This document shows positions 6,733 through 14,308 of a DNA stretch of 33,618 nucleotides, in pieces. Made by a program: the position numbers and the translations under genes. The notes below the pieces were generated by a model. That model was not told where the DNA came from. It saw only the letters and a program-made list of their open reading frames with translations, and searched no databases. Each line of letters opens with the position of its first letter. Within the stretch, counting starts at the first letter, position 1. Source of the stretch: Stenotrophomonas daejeonensis (lineage in GTDB: Bacteria; Pseudomonadota; Gammaproteobacteria; Xanthomonadales; Xanthomonadaceae); contig NZ_LDJP01000020.1 of assembly GCF_001431505.1 (NCBI RefSeq), positions 1 to 33,618 of the forward strand. Reading direction: 5' to 3'.

Positions 6733-9700
6733 GGGGCCGACGATAGCGTGGGGTCCGGTGGCGGCGCAACAGTTTCAGCGGCAATCACGCCGGCCTGCGC
6801 GACGCTGGCGAAATCCGCCTCGCCGGCGCATTCGACGCGGTTGCGGCCGGCATGCTTGGCCCGGTACAGCGCCAGGTCGGCGCAGTGCACCAGTTGCGCG
6901 GGGTCGCCACCGGCGGCCGGTATCCGCACCGCCACGCCGAGGCTGATGCTGCCGGGCATCCCGGCCTCGGCCATGGCCCGCGCGGCGCGTTGCCGCACCT
7001 GTTCGGCCCGCTGCAATGCGTCCTCGCGGCCGACCCCCGGCAGGATCAGCACGAACTCCTCGCCGCCGTAGCGCACGGCCAGTTCGTCCACGCCCGACAC
7101 CTCGTCGGCAAGCGCGGCGGCCACCCGGCGCAGTTGCATGTCGCCGGCCTGGTGGCCGTGGTTGTCGTTGAAGTCCTTGAAGTGGTCGACGTCGGCCATC
7201 ACCACCGCCAGCGGCTCGCCGCGCTCGCCGCAGCGTTGCCAGCCGCGTTGCAGCGCGCGCTCCATCGCGTGGCGGTTGGCGATGCCGGTCAGGCCATCGA
7301 CGACGGCCAGTTCGGTGAGCCGGCGGTTGGCCGCTTCCAGCTCGCCGGTGCGCTCGGCGATGCGGCGTTCCAGTTCACGGGTGCGCGCATTGACGCCACG
7401 ATTGCGCAGGTGCACCGCCAGCACCACCAGCAACAGGCCGGCCACCCAGAACAGGGCCTGCACCACCCCGCGCTCGTACCAGAACGGCTCCACCCGCAGC
7501 CGGTACAGCAGTGGTTCGGCCTGGCGGCCGCCGCGGATGCGGGCCTGCAGTTCGAAGCGATAGTCGCCCGGCGGCAGCAGCCGGTAGCCCAGCTCGCGGT
7601 TCGCCCCCCACGGCGACCACGCCTCGTTGTAGCCCTGCATGCGGTAACGGAACTCGACCTCCGGTTCCATCGTCCCCAGCCCGAAGCGCAGCGCCAGGCC
7701 GGAACCGGGTGGCAGCACCTGCACCTGCGCCGATTGCAGCGGCAGCAGCGCATCGTCCCGGTCCGGTTGCCGCAGGCGGATCTGGTCCAGGCGCGCCTGC
7801 AACGGCGCCGGCGACGGGTTGCCGATGTCGGGATCGAACTGCAGCAGGCTGTCCCAGGCCACCAGCCGCAGGCGGCCATCGTCCTGCAACCCCAGCCCGG
7901 CGAAGCCCGGCACCCGGCTGCTGCTGACCTGCTGCAGGTGGAAGACGCTTTCGCCCTGTCGCCGCCACCACAGTTGGCGCGTGGTCCAGACGAAGCTGCC
8001 GAGCGCGGTCGTCGCCGCCTCCAGTTCCCACGGCCGCCTCAGGCCCGGCAGCACCGGAAGCGACGCGGGCACGAAGTGCCCACCCGCGAGCTTGCGCACG
8101 TCGTCACCGGTTATCGCGTACACGGCTTCGTCGATGCGGACCAGATGGGTGCCCTGCCCATTGTCGGCAAGCGGCGCCTGCCCCACGTCGAAATGCTGCT
8201 GGTCGCGCAGTTGCCCGGTCCGTGGGTCAAGGCGCCAGCGATGCACGCCGCCGCGTTCATCGCCCACCCAGAACTCGCCGGGTGCGACCTGTGCGATGCC
8301 GCTGATGGCGCCGACACGGATGGGCCAGCGGGCGGCCAGCTGCCAGCGGCCGTCGCGCTGCGCCAGCCATCGCACCTCGCTGCCGCCCAGCGCCAGCATG
8401 CGTTCCGGGTCGAACGCCGAGGGCAGCAGCCGCAGCGTGCCGCTGCCCATCCGCGGGCCGACCAGCCGCCGCGGCGATTTCGTACCGGGGTCGAGCACCA
8501 TCAGCCCGAGCCGGTCGCCGACCAGCAGGCCGGCCGCGGTTCCCTGCAACGCGAACACCTCCAGCTTCGTGTCCGCCCACGGCTGCGGCAGGAAGCGCGG
8601 CACGCCGCCCGTCACCGGCCCGGCGCGCCACAGGCCCAATGCCCCCACCCACAGGCTGCCGTCGTACCACGCGCTGTCGTGGAGCTGGTTGAACAGGCCG
8701 TGCCGCTGGTCGTACACGGTCCACGGCGAGGGCAGGCGCAACCGGGTCAGCCCGGATTCGCCCACCGTCCACAGGCCGCCGTCGCGATCCAGGCCGAAGC
8801 CGTCCAGGTTGCCGCGGGCCGGCACGAAGCTGTCGAGCAGGCGCAGTTCGGGCGAGAAGCGCATCAGCGTGCCGTCGTAGCTGCCGAAGGCGAAGCCGCC
8901 ATCGGGCAGGCGGATGCTGCTGTACGGCACGTGCGCGGCGAAGGCCGCGTCCGCGTCGCCGGGCAGCTTGTGCACGCCCCCGGCATCGCCGAAATGGAAG
9001 CCGTCGTTGGCCGCATACAGCAGCCCGTCCTCCCATTCCCACAAGCCGGAGAGGCGCAGGCCGTCGAGCGCCGAGGTGCCCGGCAGCGGCACCGGGCCGG
9101 TCGCATCGAGGCGGCACACGCCGGTGCCGGCGATGCGCACGTAAAGCTCGCCGCCGGCCACGAACAGCAGTTGCGCGGCGCCCGCGGGCAGCGGCTGGCG
9201 CGTGCCGCCGCCATCGCGCCGCAGCAGGTACAGCATGCGCCCGTCGTTCGCCACGACCCCGCGCGCCGTTTCCAGCAGCCCGTAGAAATCCACCGGCGAC
9301 AGCGGCTTGCCGTCGTCGCCGGTGAACTCCGGCAGCAGGTCGATGAAGCGCAGGCCGCCGTCGGGTTCGCGCCGTAGTTCGCCCAGCGTGCCGCTGCCGC
9401 CCACGTAGACCCGACCATCGGACGCGGCCAGCACCGTATAGGCCGCCGCCCGGTGCGGCAACTCGAACAGTTCCCACAGGCCACTGTGGAACACCATCAC
9501 GCCTTCGCTGCTGCCGGCATACAGCGTGCCCTGCGCATCGACCGCGATGTCCGAATAGAACGGCGCGGCCGGCAGGTCGCCGACGCCGAAATGGCGCATC
9601 AGCGGCAGGCCATGCATCGCCGCGGCGGCCTGCGCCGCCTGCAGCAGCAGCCACAACCCGCAGGCGGCCAGCACCCGCGGCCAGCGGGGCCGTCCTGTCT

Positions 9701-9746
9701 TCATCCCGGTTGCGTCTCGGCGAAGCGTGGCAATCCGGGTGGGCAT
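6729..9746 (-). CDS. Diguanylate cyclase with periplasmic propeller sensor
   Basis: This 1005-residue membrane protein probably makes c-di-GMP in response to a periplasmic signal. A signal peptide (about 15-43) precedes a long beta-propeller region of the two-component-regulator-propeller type (about 50-640). A Y_Y_Y-like immunoglobulin-fold domain follows (about 660-745), then a membrane helix (757-778), a coiled coil containing RELERRIAERTGELEAANRR, and a GGDEF domain (about 815-980). The active site is GGEEF at 894-898, with DVDHFKDFNDNHGH for metal and nucleotide binding. The product-inhibition motif RxxD is absent: residues 885-888 are GVDE. The gene starts 3 bases after dapE. Met15 (9704) would also give a good signal peptide, and neither start has a strong ribosome site. 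Its stop overlaps the asnB leader ATG. Confidence 0.92.
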   Translation of the reverse strand: MPTRIATLRRDATGMKTGRPRWPRVLAACGLWLLLQAAQAAAAMHGLPLMRHFGVGDLPAAPFYSDIAVDAQGTLYAGSSEGVMVFHSGLWELFELPHRAAAYTVLAASDGRVYVGGSGTLGELRREPDGGLRFIDLLPEFTGDDGKPLSPVDFYGLLETARGVVANDGRMLYLLRRDGGGTRQPLPAGAAQLLFVAGGELYVRIAGTGVCRLDATGPVPLPGTSALDGLRLSGLWEWEDGLLYAANDGFHFGDAGGVHKLPGDADAAFAAHVPYSSIRLPDGGFAFGSYDGTLMRFSPELRLLDSFVPARGNLDGFGLDRDGGLWTVGESGLTRLRLPSPWTVYDQRHGLFNQLHDSAWYDGSLWVGALGLWRAGPVTGGVPRFLPQPWADTKLEVFALQGTAAGLLVGDRLGLMVLDPGTKSPRRLVGPRMGSGTLRLLPSAFDPERMLALGGSEVRWLAQRDGRWQLAARWPIRVGAISGIAQVAPGEFWVGDERGGVHRWRLDPRTGQLRDQQHFDVGQAPLADNGQGTHLVRIDEAVYAITGDDVRKLAGGHFVPASLPVLPGLRRPWELEAATTALGSFVWTTRQLWWRRQGESVFHLQQVSSSRVPGFAGLGLQDDGRLRLVAWDSLLQFDPDIGNPSPAPLQARLDQIRLRQPDRDDALLPLQSAQVQVLPPGSGLALRFGLGTMEPEVEFRYRMQGYNEAWSPWGANRELGYRLLPPGDYRFELQARIRGGRQAEPLLYRLRVEPFWYERGVVQALFWVAGLLLVVLAVHLRNRGVNARTRELERRIAERTGELEAANRRLTELAVVDGLTGIANRHAMERALQRGWQRCGERGEPLAVVMADVDHFKDFNDNHGHQAGDMQLRRVAAALADEVSGVDELAVRYGGEEFVLILPGVGREDALQRAEQVRQRAARAMAEAGMPGSISLGVAVRIPAAGGDPAQLVHCADLALYRAKHAGRNRVECAGEADFASVAQAGVIAAETVAPPPDPTLSSAP
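6740..6769 (-). promoter_or_regulatory. Possible promoter of the asnB leader
   Basis: On the minus strand TTGCGC (6769-6764) and TATCGT (6745-6740) are 18 bases apart and lie inside the last codons of the cyclase gene. The -10 box ends 7 bases before the leader ATG at 6732, so transcription would begin at or next to that ATG and give a leaderless mRNA. The match to sigma70 consensus is moderate. The alternative is read-through from the cyclase gene. Confidence 0.5.
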
Positions 9747-9749
9747 GGG

Positions 9750-10877
9750 TCAGGCCAGCAGTTTCCCGATCAGTTGCCGGTAAAGATCGGGCAAAGCCCG
9801 CAATTCGTCCACCCGCACGTTTTCGTCGACCTGGTGGATGCTGGCGTTGACCGGCCCGACCTCGATGCACTGCGCGCCCAACGGGGCGATGAAGCGCGCG
9901 TCGGAGGTGCCGCCGCCGGTGCTTTCCTGCGGCGGCACGCCCGCGAACCCGGCCAGCACCTCGCGGGCGACGCTGCGCAGGCGGCCTTCGGGCGTGTAGA
10001 ACGGCTCGCCGCTGCGGTGCCAGTGCAGCTCGAAGTCGAGCGCGTGGCGGTCGAGCAGCGCGGTGATCTCTGCTTCCAGCCGCGCCGCGTCCCAGTGTGG
10101 GTTGTAGCGCAGGTTGAACATCACCTGCAGTTCGCCGGGGATGACGTTGCCGGCGCCGGTGCCGGCGGTGATGTTGGAGATCTGCAGGCTGGTCGGCGGG
10201 AAGCTCTCGTAGCCGTCGTCCCAGTGCCGCGCGGCCAACTCGGCCAGCGCCGGTGCCGCCAGATGGATCGGGTTGCGCGCCTTCTCCGGGTAGGCGACGT
10301 GGCCCTGCACGCCCTTGACCCGCAGCTTCGCCGACAGGCTGCCACGGCGGCCGACGCGCAGCAGGTCGCCGAGCTTCGCGGTGGACGATGGCTCGCCGGT
10401 GATGCACCAGTCGATGCGCTGGCCGCGTTCGCGGAAAATCTGCGCGACGTGGCGCACGCCATCGATGGCGTCGCCCTCTTCGTCGCTGGTCAGCAGCACT
10501 GCCAGCGTACCGGGATGGTCGGGATGGGCGGCGACGAACTGCTCGGCGGCGACCACGAACGCGGCCACGCTGCCCTTCATGTCGGCCGCGCCACGGCCGT
10601 ACAGCACGCCGTCGCGCACCTCGGGCCTGAACGGATCGCTGGTCCACGCTTCGAGCGGGCCGCTCGGCACCACGTCGGTATGGCCCAGCAGCACCAGCAC
10701 CGGCGCGCCGCTGCCGTACGTGGCCCAGAGGTTGTCCACCTCGCCCAGGCGCAGGTGTTCGCAGGCGAAGCCGGCCGCCTGCAGGCGCTTGGCAAGCAGT
10801 CGCTGGCAGCCAGCGTCCTCGGGCGTCACCGACGGGCGGGAAATCAGCTCGCAGGCCAGCTCGACCACGTCATTCAT
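9750..10877 (-). CDS. dapE: Succinyl-diaminopimelate desuccinylase
   Basis: This 375-residue M20-family zinc amidohydrolase cleaves N-succinyl-LL-diaminopimelate to LL-diaminopimelate and succinate in lysine and peptidoglycan precursor synthesis. Metal and catalytic motifs are in place: His66 and Asp68 in [11 protein letters not shown], the bridging Asp in [12 protein letters not shown], the catalytic Glu pair in TSDEEGDA, and GGGTSDARF near the C-terminus. The length matches the family. AAGGGG 8 bases before the ATG supports the start. dapD, which supplies succinylated intermediates, lies nearby on the same strand, separated by a hydrolase gene, a YffB-like gene and a palindromic repeat. The cyclase gene begins 3 bases after the stop, suggesting cotranscription. 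Confidence 0.97.
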   Translation of the reverse strand: MNDVVELACELISRPSVTPEDAGCQRLLAKRLQAAGFACEHLRLGEVDNLWATYGSGAPVLVLLGHTDVVPSGPLEAWTSDPFRPEVRDGVLYGRGAADMKGSVAAFVVAAEQFVAAHPDHPGTLAVLLTSDEEGDAIDGVRHVAQIFRERGQRIDWCITGEPSSTAKLGDLLRVGRRGSLSAKLRVKGVQGHVAYPEKARNPIHLAAPALAELAARHWDDGYESFPPTSLQISNITAGTGAGNVIPGELQVMFNLRYNPHWDAARLEAEITALLDRHALDFELHWHRSGEPFYTPEGRLRSVAREVLAGFAGVPPQESTGGGTSDARFIAPLGAQCIEVGPVNASIHQVDENVRVDELRALPDLYRQLIGKLLA

Positions 10878-10897
10878 TCAATTGCCCCTTGATTACC

Positions 10898-10972
10898 CAT
10901 GTAGGAGCGACGTCAGTCGCGACCGGGCATTTATCGGGAAAGCCCGGTCGCGACTGACGTCGCTCCTGCATG
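10898..10972. repeat. Inverted dimer of a GTAG-type palindromic repeat
   Basis: Two 31-base arms (10898-10928 and 10942-10972) are reverse complements except for one base and enclose a 13-base loop. Each arm reads GTAGGAGCGACGTCAGTC (GCAGG at the second copy) and then GCGACCGGGC, and contains internal palindromes. It fills the gap between the YffB-like gene and dapE. The GTAG head and paired layout match the description of Stenotrophomonas SMAG repeats. A transcript across it would form a very stable hairpin, which could end or stabilise the upstream mRNA; there is no U-run. Confidence 0.8.
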
Positions 10973-10993
10973 TTTCAGGTTTCCTGAGCGCCA

Positions 10994-11365
10994 TTACCCG
11001 ACGCCGAAGCGCTGCTTGAAGCCGTTGTCGGAAAAACCCTGCGTCACCTGCCCGTCATCGGTGACCACCACCGGCCGTCGCACCAGCTGCGGGTATTCGC
11101 GCAGCAACAGCTTCCACTCGGCCTCGGAGCCCGGCGCCCTGCGGCTGTCCGGCAACTGCCGCCAGGTGGTGGACGATTTGTTGACCAGCGCGTCGAAGCC
11201 GCCGACCTTGCCGGCCCATTCCACCAGCGTCTCCGGGGCGGGCTTGTTGTCGCGGTAGTCGACGAAGGCGTGGGCCACGCCGAAACGGTCCAGCCACTTG
11301 GTGGCCTTCTTGCAGGTGTCGCAGTTCTTGAGTCCGTAAATCGTCGTCGTCATCGTCGTGGTCAT
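10994..11365 (-). CDS. YffB/Spx/ArsC-family thioredoxin-fold protein
   Basis: This 123-residue protein belongs to the ArsC/Spx/YffB family. It has the N-terminal IYGLKNCDTCKKATKWL with a CxxC (Cys15, Cys18), then FVDYRDNKP, and the conserved RRPVVV near residue 93. True arsenate reductases and Spx share this fold; the sequence is most like the YffB branch, whose function is uncertain (glutathione-dependent thiol reductase has been suggested). In xanthomonads and E. coli such genes often sit beside dapE, as here. The start is ambiguous: a small repeat gives MTTTMTTT, and Met1 (11365) or Met5 (11353) are both possible. Met1 lies 4 bases after the hydrolase stop, implying coupling; no strong ribosome site is visible. 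Confidence 0.88.
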   Translation of the reverse strand: MTTTMTTTIYGLKNCDTCKKATKWLDRFGVAHAFVDYRDNKPAPETLVEWAGKVGGFDALVNKSSTTWRQLPDSRRAPGSEAEWKLLLREYPQLVRRPVVVTDDGQVTQGFSDNGFKQRFGVG

Positions 11366-11369
11366 GTCG

Positions 11370-13274
11370 TCAGTGCTTCACTACCGGCAGTTCGATGTAG
11401 CTAGCCGCATCGGCCGAATGGTGGACGGCGTTGTCGGCCACCACCGGCGCATCCTCGCTCTCGTTCGCGCCGCCGGTGTTGAGGTTGCGCGCGAACTTGG
11501 GGAAGTTGGAGCTGGTCACCTCGACGCGGATGCGGTGGCCCTTGTCGAACTGGATCGAGGTGGTGATCGGGGTCGGCTTCAGTGCGTACACCTGCCCCGG
11601 CTGCATCGGCGCCGGCGTGGCGTAGCCGTCGCGGTAGCGCGCGCGCAGCATGGTGTCGCCGATGATCCAGGCGGTGCCGTCCGGCGCCACGTCCACCAGC
11701 TTGAGCGCGAAGTCGGTGTCCTTCGCGCTGGAGGACACCTGCAACACCGCATCGACGAAACCGGACACTTCCAGCGGCTGCTCCAACGGCTCGCTGGTAT
11801 AGACCAGCACGTCGTGGCGTGCCTCGATCGGGCGCTGGTCGAAGGCGCCGGCGGTCACCAGCCCGCCATTGCAGCAGTCACCGCCACCGATGGTCTGCAC
11901 CGGGTTGGTCGGGTCATAGCGATAGGCGTCCTCCGGCTCGGCGGCCAGCGGGGCCTCGAAGCTCAACCGCCCGTCGCCGTACATCGAGTTGGCATTGCCG
12001 CCCGAGCGCAGGTACATGCGCACCGGCGTGGCCGCCTTCGGCGGCCACTGCGCGTCGGACTGCCAACGGTTGGCACCCATCGTGAAATAGCGCACGTGCG
12101 GGGTGGAGGCCGGGAACGCCTTGGGCTGGCCCTTCAGCCAGCGGTCGAAGAACGCCCAGATCTGCTCACCCACCGGGAAGCTGGCATCGCCCATGTCGCG
12201 GTCGCCGACCTTGTAGTCCTTGCCCAGCTGCCAGAACTGGCAGTGCGGGTTGGGGCCGATCACCACGTACTGGTTGGCGCTGGCCTCGGGGTCGGAGTTC
12301 ACCGTACGCGCATGGTTGAACAGCGCCATGTTCGGGCCGATCGACACGTCGTACCAGCTGTTGAACCACAGCGCCGGCACGCCCCAGCCCATCGAGTCGT
12401 GGTACAGCCCGCCCTGCTCCCAGAACGGGTCGGCCGGGCCGCGCCCGATCATCGATTCGAACGTGCCCGGCGGCTCGCCCAGCGAGGACAGCAACTGCGC
12501 ATACGGCAGGTGCCGGATATGCTTCTGCCAGTCCACCCTGGGCTTGCTCGCATCCAGATCGTTGTACTGCGCCACGCGCGCGCGCATCGGCCCGGACAGG
12601 TCCTGCGGCAGCTCGGCGCGCAGGGGGTTGTCCACGCCGTACATCCACACTGCGAACAAAGTACGCGGCACGCCGCCGGTGTAGAAATTGCCCTGCTCGC
12701 GGAACGGGCCGACCTTGCCGATGCCGGCGCCGGCCGCCATCGGCACCATCGCCGCGTGCGCCGGGTGGTTCATCGCCGCCAGCGCCAGCTGCCATTCGGC
12801 CGAGGACGAGCAGCCCACGGTGCCGACCTTGCCGTTGGACCACGGCTGCTCGGCGATCCAGCTCAGCGCGTCGTAGCCGTCGGTCTGCGGGTAGCCGAGG
12901 ATCTGGTACTTGCCCTGGCTGAAATAGCGGCCGCGCTCGTTCTGCACGATGAAGGCGTAGCCGTGGCGCACCGCCTCGATCGCCAGCCGCGCGGTGGTGC
13001 CGCGCGGGTTGTGCTCGTTGTACGGGGTCTTCAGCAGCACCGTCGGCAGCGGGCCGGTCGCGCCCTTGGGCCGCCAGATGTTGGTGGACAGGCCGACGCC
13101 GTCGCGCATCGGCACCAGCACCGCGCTCTCGACGTCGGCGATGCCCGCAAGCTCGGCGCGCAACCCGTCTTCGCTGTAGCGGCCGAGGTCCTGCGCGGAA
13201 GCGCCGGCGGCCAATGCCAGCGCCGTGCCGAGCAGGAGGGTGGGCAGCCTGGTGGCCACGGTGCGTGCCTTCAT
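11370..13274 (-). CDS. Secreted CocE/NonD family hydrolase (S15-like)
   Basis: This 634-residue protein starts with a signal peptide (MKARTVATRLPTLLLGTALA, cleaved near ASAQ). It then follows the X-Pro dipeptidyl-peptidase S15 / CocE / glutaryl-7-ACA acylase plan: an alpha/beta hydrolase domain beginning VLVPMRDGVGLSTNIWRP, a helical cap, and a C-terminal jelly-roll (PepX_C) with EVSGFVDAVLQVSSSAKDTD and IRVEVTSSNFPKFARN. The nucleophile is probably in VGCSSSAEWQLALAA, which departs from the common GxSxxG by lacking the last Gly. GPNPHCQFW probably carries the His. GGGGAG 6 bases before ATG 13274 fixes the start. It follows dapD by 35 bases. Likely substrates are amide or ester bonds of peptides or acyl compounds; no specific one can be named. 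Confidence 0.92.
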   Translation of the reverse strand: MKARTVATRLPTLLLGTALALAAGASAQDLGRYSEDGLRAELAGIADVESAVLVPMRDGVGLSTNIWRPKGATGPLPTVLLKTPYNEHNPRGTTARLAIEAVRHGYAFIVQNERGRYFSQGKYQILGYPQTDGYDALSWIAEQPWSNGKVGTVGCSSSAEWQLALAAMNHPAHAAMVPMAAGAGIGKVGPFREQGNFYTGGVPRTLFAVWMYGVDNPLRAELPQDLSGPMRARVAQYNDLDASKPRVDWQKHIRHLPYAQLLSSLGEPPGTFESMIGRGPADPFWEQGGLYHDSMGWGVPALWFNSWYDVSIGPNMALFNHARTVNSDPEASANQYVVIGPNPHCQFWQLGKDYKVGDRDMGDASFPVGEQIWAFFDRWLKGQPKAFPASTPHVRYFTMGANRWQSDAQWPPKAATPVRMYLRSGGNANSMYGDGRLSFEAPLAAEPEDAYRYDPTNPVQTIGGGDCCNGGLVTAGAFDQRPIEARHDVLVYTSEPLEQPLEVSGFVDAVLQVSSSAKDTDFALKLVDVAPDGTAWIIGDTMLRARYRDGYATPAPMQPGQVYALKPTPITTSIQFDKGHRIRVEVTSSNFPKFARNLNTGGANESEDAPVVADNAVHHSADAASYIELPVVKH

Positions 13275-13309
13275 CGCGTTCTCCCCGGTTGGATGTGGTG
13301 GAACCTGCC

Positions 13310-14308
13310 TCAGTCTGCCAGCCCGCGCAGCAGGTCGTTGACGCTGGTCTTGCCGCGGGTGCGCGCATCGACCTGCTTGACGATCACCGCACAATACAGC
13401 GAATGGGTGCCGTCCTTGCTCGGCAGCGAGCCGGACACCACCACGCTGTACGGCGGGATGTAGCCATACGTCACCTCGCCGGTGGCGCGGTTGTAGATGC
13501 GGGTGCTCTGGCTGAGGAACACGCCCATGCCGATCACGCTGTGGTGGCCGACGATGACGCCTTCGACCACTTCCGAGCGCGCGCCGATGAAGCAATGGTC
13601 CTCGATGATGGTCGGGCTGGCCTGCAACGGCTCCAGCACGCCGCCAATGCCGGCGCCGCCGGACAGGTGGCAGTGCTTGCCGACCTGCGCGCACGAACCC
13701 ACCGTGGCCCAGGTATCGACCATCGTGCCCTCGCCCACGTGCGCGCCGATGTTGGTGAAGCTCGGCATCAGCACCACGTCCTTGCCGAAGTGCGTGCCGC
13801 GGCGGGCGATGGCACCGGGCACCACGCGCACGCCGCTCTGGCGGAAGCGGGTTTCGTCGTAGCCGGCGAAGCGCGATTCCACCTTGTCCCAGAACGGCGC
13901 CGGGCGCGCGTCCACCACCGCCATGTCGTTGACGCGGAAATACAGCAACACCGCCTTCTTCAGCCATTCGTTGACCTTCCAGCCGCCGTTGCCGTCCGGC
14001 TCGGCGACGCGGAATTCGCCGCTTTCCAGGCCGTCGATGGCGCGGTTGACCAGCAGCCGGGTGGAGCCTTCGATCTCGTCCACGGTCAGCATGGCGCGGC
14101 GCTCGAACGCGCTCTCGATGCCGAACTGCAGCTCGGCCACGCCCGCAGCCGGCGGCTTGCGCAGGCTGCGCGGGCCAACCGCCACCGGCTTCTTCGGCTT
14201 GCCGGCGGCGGCGGATTTCTTCGCTGCGGCGGCCGGCTTGGCGACCTTCTTTACAGCAGGCTTGGGAGTGGCGGCCTTGGTTGCGGCCTTCTTCGGCTTG
14301 GTTGCCAT
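13310..14308 (-). CDS. dapD: Tetrahydrodipicolinate N-succinyltransferase with basic tail
   Basis: DapD transfers succinyl from succinyl-CoA to tetrahydrodipicolinate in the lysine/diaminopimelate pathway. The protein is 332 residues, against 274 in E. coli. The extra part is an N-terminal tail of about 58 residues rich in Lys, Ala and Pro ([21 protein letters not shown] and similar), like histone H1 or AlgP tails. The conserved enzyme starts near [16 protein letters not shown] and contains the left-handed beta-helix with [29 protein letters not shown] and [14 protein letters not shown]. The ATG shares one base with the glnD stop (TGATG), with AGGAG 10 bases upstream inside glnD, so coupling is likely. 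A shorter start would remove the tail, but the best ribosome site supports the long form. Confidence 0.96.
   Translation of the reverse strand: MATKPKKAATKAATPKPAVKKVAKPAAAAKKSAAAGKPKKPVAVGPRSLRKPPAAGVAELQFGIESAFERRAMLTVDEIEGSTRLLVNRAIDGLESGEFRVAEPDGNGGWKVNEWLKKAVLLYFRVNDMAVVDARPAPFWDKVESRFAGYDETRFRQSGVRVVPGAIARRGTHFGKDVVLMPSFTNIGAHVGEGTMVDTWATVGSCAQVGKHCHLSGGAGIGGVLEPLQASPTIIEDHCFIGARSEVVEGVIVGHHSVIGMGVFLSQSTRIYNRATGEVTYGYIPPYSVVVSGSLPSKDGTHSLYCAVIVKQVDARTRGKTSVNDLLRGLAD

Noticed and set aside
6852..9377. 841-codon plus-strand frame opposite the diguanylate cyclase
   Set aside because: Its composition (His, Gln, Ala, Arg rich, no domains) is typical of the antisense frame of a high-GC gene; the minus-strand gene has clear GGDEF and propeller features.
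10878..10993. Possible CRISPR-like or small RNA locus in the dapE-YffB gap
   Set aside because: There are only two arms, inverted rather than direct, matching a palindromic repeat dimer; no promoter or array spacing is seen.
11358..13463. 701-codon plus-strand frame opposite the CocE-like gene
   Set aside because: No family motif and the same antisense composition; the minus-strand protein has a signal peptide, hydrolase and jelly-roll motifs.
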